A stretch of DNA of 64,000 nt, taken from Mycobacterium bohemicum DSM 44277. Its GTDB lineage: Bacteria; Actinomycetota; Actinomycetes; Mycobacteriales; Mycobacteriaceae. The DNA is taken from positions 1,668,333 through 1,732,332 of the forward strand of contig NZ_CSTD01000001.1 in NCBI RefSeq assembly GCF_001053185.1, in the 5' to 3' direction. The notes beneath the pieces were generated by a model. That model did no database searches, was not told the DNA's origin, and saw only the letters and a program-made list of their open reading frames with translations. Positions 55,148 to 64,000 of this stretch are shown piece by piece; position 1 is the stretch's first letter; each line of letters starts with the position of its first letter. Both the position numbers and the translations under genes were made by a program.

Positions 55148-56932
55148 GTGTCCGATCACGACGGGGGAGCGCGGGCCGCGGTCGGCCTGACCGATATCGC
55201 GGCGCGGATGCCGGCCCTGCTGGCCGACGCGCCGGTGATCCTGCGCGGCGCGCTGACCGGGCTGCTGGCGCGGCCGAGCTCGAAGAAGTCGATCGGCACG
55301 GTGTTCGCCGACCGGGCCGCCCGCTACGGCGACCGGGTCTTCCTGAGGTTCGGGGATCAGCAGCTGACCTACCGCGAAGCCAACGCGGTCGCCAACCGGT
55401 ACGCCGCGGTGCTGGCCGCGCGAGGCGTCGGCAACGGCGACGTCGTGGGCATCATGCTGCGCAATTCGCCCAACGCGGTGCTGGCGATGCTGGCCGCGGT
55501 CAAGTGCGGCGCCGTGGCCGGCATGATCAATTACCACCAGCGCGGCGAGGTGCTCGCCCACAGCATCGGGCTGCTGGACGCCAAGGTGTTGATCGCGGAG
55601 ACCGACCTGGTGAGTGCGGTCGCGGACTCCGGCGGTGTGGGCGCCACGGAGACGCTGACCATCGACGACCTGGAGCGGTCGGCCGCCGGCGCCCCGTCCA
55701 CCAATCCGGCCTCGGCGTCGGCGGTGTCGGCCCGCGACACCGCGTTCTACATATTCACCTCGGGCACAACGGGATTCCCGAAGGCCAGCGTGATGACCCA
55801 CCTGCGCTGGCTCAAGGCGCTGGCCGCGTTCGGGGGCATCGGCTTGCGGTTGAAGAGCAGCGACACGCTGTACAGCTGCCTGCCGCTCTACCACAACAAC
55901 GCGCTCACGGTCGCGCTGTCGTCGGTGATCAATTCCGGGGCGACGCTCGCGCTCGGCACCTCGTTCTCGGCGTCGAAGTTCTGGGACGAGGTGATCGCCG
56001 CCGAGGCCACGGCGTTCATCTACATCGGCGAGATCTGCAGGTATCTGCTCAATCAGCCGGCCAAGCCGACGGATCGGGCGCACAAGGTGCGCGTGATCGC
56101 CGGCAACGGGCTGCGGCCGGAGATCTGGGACGAATTCACCGAGCGGTTCGGCATCGCGCGGGTGTGCGAGTTCTACGCCTCCAGCGAGGGCAACGCCGCG
56201 TTCATCAACGTCTTCAACGTGCCGCGCAGCACCGGGGTGTTTCCGATGCCGTTGGCCTACGTCGAATACGACCCCGACACCGGCACCCCGCTGCGCGACG
56301 ACAACGGGCGGGTGCGCCGGGTGCCCCCCGGCGAGCCGGGGCTGCTGCTGAGCCCGGTCAACCGGCTGCAGCCGTTCGACGGCTACACCGACAAGGAGTC
56401 CAGCGAAAAGAAGCTGGTACGCAACGCTTTTCGTGAGGGCGACGTGTGGTTCAACTCCGGTGACGTGATGAGCCCGCAGGGCCTGGGCCACGCCGCCTTC
56501 GTCGACCGGCTCGGCGACACCTTCCGGTGGAAGGGTGAGAACGTCGCCACCACACAGGTCGAGGCGGCGCTGGCCTCCGACGACTCCGTCGAGCAGTGCA
56601 CGGTGTTCGGGGTGGAGATCCCCCGCACCGGCGGGCGCGCCGGGATGGCCGCGATCAAGCTGCGCGACGGCGTGGACTTCGACGGCAAGTCGCTGGCGGC
56701 CGCGGTGTACGGCCAGCTTCCGCCCTACGCCCTACCGCTGTTCGTGCGGGTGGTCGAGGAGCTCGCGCAGACGACGACGTTCAAGAGCCGGAAGGTGGAA
56801 CTGCGCGACCAGGGTTACGGCCCCGACGTCGGGGATCCGCTGTACGTGCTGGCCGGCCGCGACGAGGGCTACGTGCCGTACTACGACGAGTACCCCGAAG
56901 AGGTGGCGTCCGGTAAGCGGCCGCGCGGTTAA
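55148..56932 (+). CDS. fadD6: Fatty-acid-CoA ligase FadD6
   Basis: A long-chain/very-long-chain acyl-CoA synthetase, 594 aa against 597 in M. tuberculosis and close throughout. Motifs are YIFTSGTTGFPKASVMTH (ATP loop), YASSEGNAAF, GDVMSPQGLGHAAFVDRLGD in two parts and FRWKGENVATTQVE. The GTG at 55148 follows AGGGGA and gives the same start as Rv1206; the frame is open to 55112. It belongs to the FATP-like group that can couple fatty-acid uptake with activation. Confidence 0.94.
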   Translation: MSDHDGGARAAVGLTDIAARMPALLADAPVILRGALTGLLARPSSKKSIGTVFADRAARYGDRVFLRFGDQQLTYREANAVANRYAAVLAARGVGNGDVVGIMLRNSPNAVLAMLAAVKCGAVAGMINYHQRGEVLAHSIGLLDAKVLIAETDLVSAVADSGGVGATETLTIDDLERSAAGAPSTNPASASAVSARDTAFYIFTSGTTGFPKASVMTHLRWLKALAAFGGIGLRLKSSDTLYSCLPLYHNNALTVALSSVINSGATLALGTSFSASKFWDEVIAAEATAFIYIGEICRYLLNQPAKPTDRAHKVRVIAGNGLRPEIWDEFTERFGIARVCEFYASSEGNAAFINVFNVPRSTGVFPMPLAYVEYDPDTGTPLRDDNGRVRRVPPGEPGLLLSPVNRLQPFDGYTDKESSEKKLVRNAFREGDVWFNSGDVMSPQGLGHAAFVDRLGDTFRWKGENVATTQVEAALASDDSVEQCTVFGVEIPRTGGRAGMAAIKLRDGVDFDGKSLAAAVYGQLPPYALPLFVRVVEELAQTTTFKSRKVELRDQGYGPDVGDPLYVLAGRDEGYVPYYDEYPEEVASGKRPRG

Positions 56933-57086
56933 TGGTTGCTCGCGGACGAGCGCAAACCGAAACCGTCCGCTAGGTTACAGGCGGAACTGTTCGCTAGATG
57001 ACTAGCCGACCCATGACCTGCGCCACATTCCTTGGGGGAGGAATCCGCACTCCGGCGACGGGCGTCCCCAGCTGATTGAGGATCGA

Positions 57087-57863
57087 ATGAGCGACAACCC
57101 CGCGCCGGCGGAGCTCCCCCTGATCGCGTTCATCACCCGCGATAACGCGCCGCGGATCACCCCGGCGCCGGTCGGCAGGGCGTGGATGTCGGAAATCCGT
57201 GCGGGCTCGCCGACCCGGTGTTTGCCGATGCTCATGGCCAACCAGAGCGGCTGGGAGCTGCGCAATCGCTGCGCGTTCACCGCGACCTGGATCGGTGAGG
57301 AGAACGGCGTCGACGTGCTCGTCGCACCCGATGTGCCCGGGACCGATCGATACATGCCCCTGAGCCATTTCGGTTCCGGCATCTTGACCTGGCATCTGCC
57401 GATGGTGTTTCGCACTCCGCCGGGCTACAACCTGCTGGCCCGCGGCCCGGCGAACTATCCGAAGGACGCCGTGTGTCCGCTGGAGGGAATCGTCGAAACG
57501 GACTGGGCCAGTGCAAGTTTCAGTATGAGCTGGAAGCTCACCCGCAAGCTGATGCCGGTGCGATTCGAGGTCGACGAGCCAATCTGCATGATCGTCCCGC
57601 AGCGGCGGGGCGAGCTCGAAGAGTTCGCGCCCGAAATCAGGTCCATCGAGTCCGACGACGATCTGCGGGCCAAGCACGAGCTCTTCCTTCGCTCGCGCGA
57701 TGCGGGCAAGCAAATAGAACAGCTGGCCAGGGTCGCCGCGGGTGAGCGAGCCGAATGGCAGGGCGATTACACCCGCGGCAGACACACCGACGGCGAGGCC
57801 GGGTCACCCGACCACCAGACGCGCCGCCATCTCGCCCCCTTCCAGCCGGAGGCCGCTGGGTAG
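57087..57863 (+). CDS. DUF6065-type protein, function unknown
   Basis: A 258-aa protein without signal peptide or membrane helix. The first 120 residues carry the pattern that I associate with DUF6065: RAWMSEI, RCLPMLMANQSGWELRN and a later HFGSGILTWHLP. A charged helical tail (RAKHELFLRSRDAGKQIEQ) follows. I know no reaction for the family. It is inserted between fadD6 and folP2 relative to the M. tuberculosis order, so it is accessory. ATG 57087 is 16 nt after a GAGGA-like stretch. Confidence 0.75.
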   Translation: MSDNPAPAELPLIAFITRDNAPRITPAPVGRAWMSEIRAGSPTRCLPMLMANQSGWELRNRCAFTATWIGEENGVDVLVAPDVPGTDRYMPLSHFGSGILTWHLPMVFRTPPGYNLLARGPANYPKDAVCPLEGIVETDWASASFSMSWKLTRKLMPVRFEVDEPICMIVPQRRGELEEFAPEIRSIESDDDLRAKHELFLRSRDAGKQIEQLARVAAGERAEWQGDYTRGRHTDGEAGSPDHQTRRHLAPFQPEAAG

Positions 57864-57957
57864 GCGTTAGCCCCCCGGGTGTGCGGCTGGCTTCACTGCC
57901 CGACGGGTGGCCAGCGCCCCGTAAGCGCCCGGGACGGTGACCAGGCACCATGGATGG

Positions 57958-58860
57958 GTGCATTCGACACCGCCGGCGCCCGCCGGCCACTCGACTCTCT
58001 GCGGCCGCCCGGTCGCCGGCGATCGCCCGCTGATCATGGCGATCGTCAACCGCACCCCCGACTCGTTCTACGACAGGGGCGCGACGTTCGGCGACGAGGC
58101 CGCCCGCGAAGCGGTGCATCGGGCCGTCGCCGACGGCGCGGACGTCATCGACGTGGGCGGTGTGAAGGCCGGGCCCGGCGACACCGTCGACGCCGACATG
58201 GAGATCGCCCGGCTGGTCCCGTTCGTCGACTGGCTGCGCGGCGCCTACCCCGACCAGCTGATCAGCGTCGACACCTGGCGTTCGGAGGTCGCACGGGTCG
58301 CCTGCGCGGCCGGGGCCGACCTGATCAACGACACCTGGGGCGGGGTCGACCCCGCCCTGGCTGAGGTCGCCGCGGAGTTCGGCGCGGGCCTGGTGTGCGC
58401 CCACACGGGCGGTGCGGTGCCGCGCACGCGCCCGTTCCGGGTCAGTTACGGGACCACCACGCGGGGGGTGGTCGACGACGTCATCCGCGCCGTCACCGCC
58501 GAGGCTGAACGCGCGGTCGCCGCCGGGGTGGCCCGCGACCGGGTGCTCATCGACCCGGCCCACGACTTCGGGAAGAACACTTTCCACGGGTTGATGGTGC
58601 TGCGCCACGTGAAGGATCTGGTCGACACCGGTTGGCCCGTGCTGATGGCTTTGAGTAATAAGGACTTCGTCGGGGAGACTCTGGGTGTGGGACTGACCGA
58701 CCGCCTCGAGGGGACGTTGGCGGCCACCGCGCTGGCGGCGGCGGCGGGCGCCCGCATGTTCCGGGTGCACCAGGTCGCCGCCACCCGGCGGGTGCTGGAG
58801 ATGGTGGCCTCCATCCAGGGCACGCGCGCCCCGGCGCGCACGGTGAGGGGGCTGGCATGA
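57958..58860 (+). CDS. folP2: FolP2, dihydropteroate-synthase-like protein
   Basis: A 300-aa TIM-barrel protein closely matching Rv1207. Typical pterin-site motifs are present (MAIVNRTPDSFYD, GADVIDVGGVKAGPG, DLINDTWGG), but the family's FolP2 branch is not an active dihydropteroate synthase in M. tuberculosis/M. leprae as I recall; its real substrate is open. GTG 57958 begins HSTPPAPAGHSTLCGRP as in the homologue; a GTG at 57937 is an alternative. It overlaps gpgS by 4 bp (ATGA), tying it to methylglucose-lipopolysaccharide synthesis. Confidence 0.92.
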   Translation: MHSTPPAPAGHSTLCGRPVAGDRPLIMAIVNRTPDSFYDRGATFGDEAAREAVHRAVADGADVIDVGGVKAGPGDTVDADMEIARLVPFVDWLRGAYPDQLISVDTWRSEVARVACAAGADLINDTWGGVDPALAEVAAEFGAGLVCAHTGGAVPRTRPFRVSYGTTTRGVVDDVIRAVTAEAERAVAAGVARDRVLIDPAHDFGKNTFHGLMVLRHVKDLVDTGWPVLMALSNKDFVGETLGVGLTDRLEGTLAATALAAAAGARMFRVHQVAATRRVLEMVASIQGTRAPARTVRGLA

Positions 58861-59843
58861 CGGCATCCGAACTCGTCGATCTCGCCGGCGACGGCGTGCT
58901 GGCCGCCCGGCCCGGTGACACCTGGCTGCCCGGCGGCGGCTGGATCCGCCCCGGCTGGACCCTGGCCGAACTCGAGGCGGCGAAGGCCGGGCGGACGATC
59001 TCGGTCGTGCTACCCGCCCTCGACGAGGAGGAAACCATCGGGTCGGTGATCGACAGCATCTCACCGCTGGTGAACGGCCTGGTCGACGAGCTCATCGTCC
59101 TGGACTCCGGCTCCACCGACGAGACCGAGATCCGCGCGGTCGCCGCCGGTGCCCGCGTCGTCAGCCGGGAGCAGGCGCTGCCCGAGGTGCCGACGCGGCC
59201 GGGCAAGGGCGAGGCGCTGTGGCGCTCGCTGGCCGTTGCCGACGGCGACATCGTGGTCTTCATCGACTCGGACCTGATCAATCCGCACCCGATGTTCGTG
59301 CCGTGGCTGGTCGCCCCGCTGCTGACGGGTGACGGCATCCACCTGGTCAAGAGCTTCTACCGCCGCCCCCTGAACGTCGGTGACGCCAGCGGCGGCGCCG
59401 GCGCCACCGGCGGGGGCCGGGTGACCGAACTGGTGGCGCGGCCATTGCTCGCGGCGCTGCGGCCCGAGCTCGGCCGCGTCCTGCAGCCCCTCGGCGGGGA
59501 GTACGCGGCCACCCGGGAGTTGCTGACGTCGCTGCCGTTCGCGCCGGGCTACGGCGTGGAGATCGGCCTGCTGGTGGACACCTTCGACCGGCTTGGACTG
59601 AACGGCATCGCCCAGGTCAACCTCGGCGTCCGCGCGCACCGCAACAGGCCGCTGAGCGAACTCGGCGCCATGAGCCGCCAGGTGATCGCGACGCTGCTGT
59701 CCCGCTGCGGCGTCCGCGACTCCGGCGTCGGCCTGACCCAGTTCTTCATCGACGGCTCCGACGGCGGCGAGGGCTTCATCCAGCACACGTCCCCGGTGTC
59801 GCTGGAGGACCGGCCGCCGATGAAGGGTGTGCGGGCCCGGTAG
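58857..59843 (+). CDS. gpgS: Glucosyl-3-phosphoglycerate synthase GpgS
   Basis: A GT-A family (GT81) glycosyltransferase of 328 aa that joins glucose from a nucleotide sugar to 3-phosphoglycerate, the first step to methylglucose lipopolysaccharides. Motifs are SVVLPALDEEETIG, VLDSGSTDET, FIDSDLINPHP with the metal-binding DxD-like pair, and LGGEYAATRELL. It matches Rv1208 (324 aa). Overlap with folP2 and the short distance to the next genes suggest one operon. Confidence 0.95.
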   Translation: MTASELVDLAGDGVLAARPGDTWLPGGGWIRPGWTLAELEAAKAGRTISVVLPALDEEETIGSVIDSISPLVNGLVDELIVLDSGSTDETEIRAVAAGARVVSREQALPEVPTRPGKGEALWRSLAVADGDIVVFIDSDLINPHPMFVPWLVAPLLTGDGIHLVKSFYRRPLNVGDASGGAGATGGGRVTELVARPLLAALRPELGRVLQPLGGEYAATRELLTSLPFAPGYGVEIGLLVDTFDRLGLNGIAQVNLGVRAHRNRPLSELGAMSRQVIATLLSRCGVRDSGVGLTQFFIDGSDGGEGFIQHTSPVSLEDRPPMKGVRAR

Positions 59844-59876
59844 GGCGTGTCGGCCGGATAGGGCAATATCGATCGC

Positions 59877-60206
59877 GTGGCGTTGGTGTTGCTGTACCTG
59901 GTGGTGCTGGTCCTGGTGGCGATCGTGCTCTTCGGCGCGGCCAGCCTGCTGTTCGGGCGCGGGGAGCCGCTGCCGCCCCTGCCCCGCGGGACGACCGCGA
60001 CGGTTTTGCCGGCCTACGGCGTGACCGGCGCCGACGTCGACGCGGTGAAATTCACCCAGGTGCTGCGCGGATACAAGACCAGCGAGGTGGACTGGGTGCT
60101 CGACCGGCTCGCCCGGGAGCTCGAGACGCTGCGGGGCCAGCTGGCCCAGGCCCAGTCCGCACCCGAGGCGGTGGAACCTGACGACGCCGAGCACCGTCAG
60201 GAATAG
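59877..60206 (+). CDS. DivIVA-domain membrane protein (Rv1209-like)
   Basis: A 109-aa protein with one N-terminal membrane helix (VLLYLVVLVLVAIVLFGAA) and a cytosolic part containing the short DivIVA motif DVDAVKFTQVLRGYKTSEVD, then a coiled-coil stretch (LDRLARELETLRGQLAQAQ). This matches Rv1209. Such proteins are tied to polar growth or division-site organisation, but this one has no proven role. GTG start 33 bp after gpgS; tagA begins 2 bp after its stop. Confidence 0.88.
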   Translation: MALVLLYLVVLVLVAIVLFGAASLLFGRGEPLPPLPRGTTATVLPAYGVTGADVDAVKFTQVLRGYKTSEVDWVLDRLARELETLRGQLAQAQSAPEAVEPDDAEHRQE

Positions 60207-60208
60207 AT

Positions 60209-60790
60209 GTGAGTGATGACGGGCGGGTCCGGTGCGGCTGGGCGACTGTTCGGCCGGGCCCAGACTTCGAGCTGTACCGCGACTACCACGACGACGAGTG
60301 GGGCCGCCCGGTGCGCGATCCGGTGGCACTGTTCGAGCGGATGAGCCTGGAGGCCTTCCAGAGCGGCCTGTCCTGGCTGATCATCCTGCGTAAGCGGGAG
60401 AACTTTCGGCGCGCCTTCTCCGGCTTCGGCATCGAGACGGTCGCCGGCTACACCGACGCCGACGTGCAGCGGCTGATGGCCGACGAGGGCATCGTCCGCA
60501 ACCGGTCCAAGATCGAGGCGACGATCGCCAACGCGCGGGCGGCCGCCGAGTTGGGACCGGCGGCCGAACTGTCCGAGCTGCTGTGGTCGTTCGCGCCGGC
60601 CCGGCGCAAGCGGCCGGCGCAGGCGTCCGAGATCCCGTCGGCGACGGAGGAATCGAAGGCCATGGCCCAGGAATTGAAGCGGCGCGGGTTCCGCTTCGTC
60701 GGGCCCACCACGGCCTACGCGCTGATGCAGGCGACCGGGATGGTGGACGACCATATTCGTGACTGCTGGGTGCCCACCGGGGGGTTTTGA
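60209..60790 (+). CDS. tagA: DNA-3-methyladenine glycosylase I
   Basis: Excises 3-methyladenine from alkylated DNA. A 193-aa TagI-family enzyme equal to Rv1210. The zinc ligands are visible as Cys in RCGW, His in YHDDEWG, and the C-terminal His/Cys in VDDHIRDCW; the substrate pocket motif is LEAFQSGLSW. GTG 60209 is 2 bp after the previous stop, so it is translated with it. Confidence 0.94.
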   Translation: MSDDGRVRCGWATVRPGPDFELYRDYHDDEWGRPVRDPVALFERMSLEAFQSGLSWLIILRKRENFRRAFSGFGIETVAGYTDADVQRLMADEGIVRNRSKIEATIANARAAAELGPAAELSELLWSFAPARRKRPAQASEIPSATEESKAMAQELKRRGFRFVGPTTAYALMQATGMVDDHIRDCWVPTGGF

Positions 60791-60956
60791 CGCCCCAGAA
60801 GCGGGTCTTTGTGCAATAGGAGACCGTGATAGGGAACAATGGGGGGGTGATTAGGCAGTTCGATGCCGGGTGTGGCTGCAAATTTGCGGGTGGGGCATGC
60901 TCGGCGCCGACCAAGCCCGCGAGGGCGGGCCAGCTCGAACCTGGAGGGAGCACTCG

Positions 60957-61130
60957 ATGGCGGCGATGAAGCCCCGGACCGGGGACGGTCCTCTGGAAGC
61001 AACCAAGGAGGGGCGCGGCATCGTGATGCGGGTACCACTCGAGGGCGGTGGGCGATTGGTCGTCGAACTGACGCCCGACGAAGCCGCCGCCCTGGGCGAC
61101 GAACTCAAGGGCGTCACCAGCTCCAGCTAG
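60957..61130 (+). CDS. DUF3117 small protein (Rv1211-like)
   Basis: A 57-aa protein, almost invariant among mycobacteria as I recall: AAMKPRTGDGPLEATKEGRG, then VMRVPLEGGGRLVVELTPDEAAALGDELK. The ATG at 60957 has a strong GGAGGGAG 7 nt upstream; the open frame back to 60870 is not conserved-looking. The fold is probably a small beta-sheet plus helix. No function is known. It converges with glgM. Confidence 0.88.
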   Translation: MAAMKPRTGDGPLEATKEGRGIVMRVPLEGGGRLVVELTPDEAAALGDELKGVTSSS

Positions 61131-61163
61131 CGCCTTCCGGACGGGCCCGGGCAGACGCGTCGG

Positions 61164-62327
61164 CTATGCACCCACCTTCCGATAGATGTCCAGCGTCTGC
61201 TGGGCGACGCGGGTCCATGAGAACTCCTCGATGCAGCGCCGGCGTCCCGCCATGCCGTAGCGTTTCGCCTTTTCGGGGTCGGCGATCAGCTCGTTGACCG
61301 CGTCGGCCAGCCTGCTCTGATAGCCGATCGGATCCTCGGCGCCGTAATGCACGAGCGAGCCGGTCACCCCGTCCGCGACGACCTCGGGAATACCACCGAC
61401 ATCGGAAGCGACCACTGCCGTCGCGCAGGCCATCGCTTCCAGGTTCACGATGCCCATCGGCTCGTACACCGAAGGACACACGAATACGTCTGCGGCCGTG
61501 AGTATTTCGCGCAATTCGCCGACGGGCAGCATTTCGCGGATCCAGAATACCCCGGTGCGCTCGCGGGCCAGCCCATCCACCGCCGCGCGCACCTCGTCGG
61601 CAATTTCCGGGGTGTCGGGCGCCCCGGCGCACAGCACCAATTGCGCGTCGGGGCGCAACCGGTGCGCGGCCGCCAGCAGGTGCTCGACGCCCTTCTGCCG
61701 GGTGATCCGCCCGACGAACGCGACGACGGGCCGGTCGGGGTCCACGCCGAGCTCGGCCAGCACCGAGCCGCCTTCGCCGGGCCCGGCCGGGCACCACACG
61801 TCGGTGTCGATGCCGTTGCGGATGACGTGCACCAGGCTCGGGTCCAGTGCGGGGTACACCCGCAGGATGTCCTCGCGCATCGCGGAGCTGACCGCGATCA
61901 CGGCGTCCGCGGCCAGCACCGCGGTGTGCTCCACCCAGCTCGAGATCCTGTATCCGCCGCCGAGCTGTTCGGCCTTCCACGGCCGGAGCGGCTCGAGCGA
62001 ATGCGCGGTCAAGACGTGCGGAATGTCGTACAACAGGCCGGTCAGATGGCCGGCCATCCCGGTGTACCAGGTGTGGGAATGCACCACCGTGGCCGCCGAC
62101 GCGGCATTGGCCATCATCAGGTCGCACGACAACGTCGACAGCGCCGCGTTGGCCCGGTGCAGCCTGGGGTCGGGCTGGTGGACGAACGCGCCCGGCCGCG
62201 GGGCGCCCATGCAGTGCACGTCCACCGCGCACAGCCGGCGTAGCTGAGCGACCAATTCAGTGACGTGGACCCCGGCTCCGCCATAGACCTCGGGTGGATA
62301 CTCCCGAGTCATCATCGCCACCCGCAT
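61164..62327 (-). CDS. glgM: Alpha-maltose-1-phosphate synthase GlgM (GT4)
   Basis: Joins ADP-glucose and glucose-1-phosphate to give maltose-1-phosphate for the GlgE route to alpha-glucan. A 387-aa GT-B enzyme with the N-terminal glycine loop REYPPEVYGGAGVHV, VGRITRQKGVEHLL and the donor-site EPMGIVNLEAMACATAVVAS (quoted in parts as EPMGIVNLEA). It equals Rv1212c in length. The open frame extends to 62570, but the ATG at 62327 is leaderless behind TACCGT. It diverges from glgC, which makes its substrate. Confidence 0.95.
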   Translation of the reverse strand: MRVAMMTREYPPEVYGGAGVHVTELVAQLRRLCAVDVHCMGAPRPGAFVHQPDPRLHRANAALSTLSCDLMMANAASAATVVHSHTWYTGMAGHLTGLLYDIPHVLTAHSLEPLRPWKAEQLGGGYRISSWVEHTAVLAADAVIAVSSAMREDILRVYPALDPSLVHVIRNGIDTDVWCPAGPGEGGSVLAELGVDPDRPVVAFVGRITRQKGVEHLLAAAHRLRPDAQLVLCAGAPDTPEIADEVRAAVDGLARERTGVFWIREMLPVGELREILTAADVFVCPSVYEPMGIVNLEAMACATAVVASDVGGIPEVVADGVTGSLVHYGAEDPIGYQSRLADAVNELIADPEKAKRYGMAGRRRCIEEFSWTRVAQQTLDIYRKVGA

Positions 62328-62334
62328 ACTCCGC

Positions 62335-62340
62335 ACGGTA
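62335..62340 (-). promoter_or_regulatory. -10 element of leaderless glgM
   Basis: On the minus strand TACCGT ends 7 nt before the ATG at 62327. Confidence 0.5.
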
Positions 62341-62472
62341 GTTCGCAGACGAGGTGGCCCGCGAGTCGGGCCGGGCTTTTTTCGGGGCCAACTTCGGCCA
62401 AATACATTGACGGACAGCCCGACAGGACGGGGCCAATAGTGCAATCCCCTGGCAGTGGCCGGATGCGGCCGA

Positions 62473-62478
62473 TAGGTT
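62473..62478 (+). promoter_or_regulatory. -10 element of leaderless glgC
   Basis: TAGGTT ends 6 nt before the glgC ATG. There is no Shine-Dalgarno sequence before the ATG, which supports leaderless initiation. Confidence 0.5.
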
Positions 62479-62484
62479 TGACCT

Positions 62485-63699
62485 ATGAGGGAAGCGCCAC
62501 ACGTGCTGGGCATCGTCCTGGCCGGCGGTGAGGGCAAGCGGCTGTATCCCCTGACGGCGGACCGAGCCAAGCCCGCGGTTCCCTTCGGCGGCGCCTACCG
62601 GCTGATCGACTTCGTGCTGTCCAACCTCGTCAATGCCCGATTCCTGCGGATCTGTGTTCTCACCCAGTACAAGTCGCATTCACTCGACCGTCACATTTCT
62701 CAGAACTGGCGGCTGTCCGGCCTGGCCGGTGAATACATCACCCCCGTGCCCGCCCAGCAGCGTCTCGGGCCGCGCTGGTACACCGGATCCGCCGACGCGA
62801 TCTACCAGTCGCTGAACCTCATCTACGACGAAGACCCCGATTACATAGTGGTTTTCGGTGCCGACCACGTCTACCGCATGGACCCCGAGCAGATGGTCCA
62901 GTTCCACATCGAAAGCGGGGCGGGCGCGACGGTGGCCGGCATCCGCGTGCCGCGCGGCGAGGCCAGCGCCTTCGGCTGCATCGACGCCGACGACTCCGGC
63001 CGCATCCGTGAGTTCGTCGAAAAACCGCTGGATCCACCCGGGACCCCGGACGACCCCGCGGCGACGTTCGTGTCGATGGGCAACTACATCTTCACCACCA
63101 AGGTGCTGATCGACGCGATCCGCGCCGACGCCGACGACGACCACTCCGATCACGACATGGGCGGCGACATCATCCCCCGGCTCGTCGGCGACGGGATGGC
63201 CGCGGTCTACGACTTCAAGGACAACGAGGTGCCCGGCGCCACCGACCGCGACCGCGGCTACTGGCGCGACGTCGGGACGCTCGACGCGTTCTACGACGCC
63301 CACATGGATCTGGTGTCGGTGCATCCGGTGTTCAACCTGTACAACAAGCGCTGGCCGATCCGCGGGGAGTCGGATAACCTGGCGCCGGCCAAGTTCGTCA
63401 ACGGCGGCTCCGCGCAGGAGTCGGTGGTGGGGGCCGGCAGCATCATCTCGGCCGCCTCGGTGCGCAACTCGGTGCTGTCGTCGAACGTCGTGGTCGACGA
63501 CGGGGCGATCGTCGAGGGCAGCGTGATCATGCCGGGCGCCCGGGTCGGTCGCGGCGCGGTGGTGCGCCACGCGATCCTGGACAAGAACGTGGTCGTCGGG
63601 CCGGGCGAGATGGTCGGGGTGGACCTCGAGAAGGACCGGGAGCGCTTCGCGATCAGCACCGGCGGCGTGGTCGCGGTCGGCAAGGGCGTCTGGATCTGA
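62485..63699 (+). CDS. glgC: Glucose-1-phosphate adenylyltransferase GlgC
   Basis: Makes ADP-glucose. A 404-aa enzyme, same length as Rv1213. The nucleotide loop is [20 protein letters not shown], the substrate-site Asp lies in [16 protein letters not shown] binds glucose-1-phosphate, and the C-terminal beta-helix carries the allosteric domain. It diverges from glgM, so the two genes of the maltose-1-phosphate route share a control region of about 150 bp. Confidence 0.96.
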   Translation: MREAPHVLGIVLAGGEGKRLYPLTADRAKPAVPFGGAYRLIDFVLSNLVNARFLRICVLTQYKSHSLDRHISQNWRLSGLAGEYITPVPAQQRLGPRWYTGSADAIYQSLNLIYDEDPDYIVVFGADHVYRMDPEQMVQFHIESGAGATVAGIRVPRGEASAFGCIDADDSGRIREFVEKPLDPPGTPDDPAATFVSMGNYIFTTKVLIDAIRADADDDHSDHDMGGDIIPRLVGDGMAAVYDFKDNEVPGATDRDRGYWRDVGTLDAFYDAHMDLVSVHPVFNLYNKRWPIRGESDNLAPAKFVNGGSAQESVVGAGSIISAASVRNSVLSSNVVVDDGAIVEGSVIMPGARVGRGAVVRHAILDKNVVVGPGEMVGVDLEKDRERFAISTGGVVAVGKGVWI

Positions 63700-63720
63700 G
63701 CCCGCGTCTGCTGGCGCCCG

Positions 63721-64000
63721 CTAGGGGATCTCCGGGATGAGCAGGTGGGCCTCGCGGTCGGGGCCCCAGTGCAGGGTCACGCGCCCGCGGGGCGACGTCG
63801 CGTAGGCCGCGGGGAACTGCCCGGTGAGCGGGTTGCGCGGCAACAACCAGCGCCCGCCCACCACCAGGCGCAGCTGCTCCCCAGCGCGGAACAGAGTCGC
63901 CGACGGGCCCAGCGCCACATCGACGGGGACCACCTCGCCGGGGGAGAGGGGACTCGGCTCGATGCAGGCGGGGACCGGTTCCCAGGGGCGGGAGAGGTCG
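63721..64000 (-). CDS. CocE/NonD-family hydrolase, C-terminal part (runs off the window)
   Basis: The last 93 codons of a gene whose start lies beyond position 64000. The visible part (SPLSPGEVVPVDVALGPSAT, then LFRAGEQLRLVVGGRW) is the jelly-roll C-terminal domain of X-Pro dipeptidyl-peptidase/cocaine-esterase hydrolases. It ends HLLIPEIP. In M. tuberculosis the equivalent gene is Rv1215c. The catalytic domain is not in the window. Confidence 0.82.
   Translation of the reverse strand, partial: DLSRPWEPVPACIEPSPLSPGEVVPVDVALGPSATLFRAGEQLRLVVGGRWLLPRNPLTGQFPAAYATSPRGRVTLHWGPDREAHLLIPEIP

Overview
The window is chromosomal DNA from a Mycobacterium, most likely a slow-growing non-tuberculous species. 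The evidence is high G+C, many GTG starts and leaderless promoters, two PPE genes, F420 and methylglucose-lipopolysaccharide genes, and a backbone that follows the M. tuberculosis Rv1173-Rv1215c order from memory: fbiC, TB8.4, fdxC, dapC, then pruC/pruA/pruB, fadD36, an MHS-family permease, dapD/dapE, a degraded Rv1204c-like regulator, a LOG protein, fadD6, folP2, gpgS, Rv1209-like, tagA, Rv1211-like, glgM/glgC and a CocE/NonD hydrolase cut by the window edge. No rRNA, tRNA, CRISPR array or insertion sequence was recognised.

The backbone is interrupted by accessory blocks. (1) 5.4-10.2 kb: a KimA-like potassium-importer homologue with a C-terminal OB-fold, and two PPE-SVP genes, the second frameshifted. 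(2) 11.3-20.6 kb: a sulfate-activation and sulfation island. It holds an NNP-family (NarK-like) oxyanion transporter, APS kinase, a single-chain zinc-type ATP sulfurylase, an unknown 105-aa protein coupled to it, a cytosolic-type sulfotransferase, two membrane proteins and, on the other strand, the trehalose sulfotransferase Stf0 next to a GAP/Sap-family lipid-addressing protein. Together these could import sulfate, make PAPS, use it on lipids or trehalose and export the product. This is the most interesting part of the window. (3) 21.0-23.5 kb: an Abhydrolase_8 protein and an LppV-like lipoprotein.

(4) 28.7-45.8 kb is a catabolic region. A cytochrome P450/lipase pair faces a TetR gene. A nine-gene minus-strand operon (P450, two acyl-CoA dehydrogenases, FAS1-like dehydratase, DUF35 protein, MaoC hydratase, Ltp2-like thiolase, zinc alcohol dehydrogenase, TetR) resembles the ChsE-ChsH-Ltp2 set that shortens the cholesterol side chain. 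It diverges from an aldehyde dehydrogenase, a fused double CoA-transferase, a hydrolase and fadD36. (5) 46-52.4 kb has a MarR gene diverging from a His/Pro-rich secreted peptide, a vapBC toxin-antitoxin pair and a secreted endoglycoceramidase-like GH5 enzyme.

Four genes appear broken or decayed (second PPE, pruC, the Rv1204c-like regulator and a small membrane protein). Three of these contain simple frame switches and could be base-call errors. The regulator looks like real decay. Gene identities by comparison with M. tuberculosis come from remembered sequences, not from a search.
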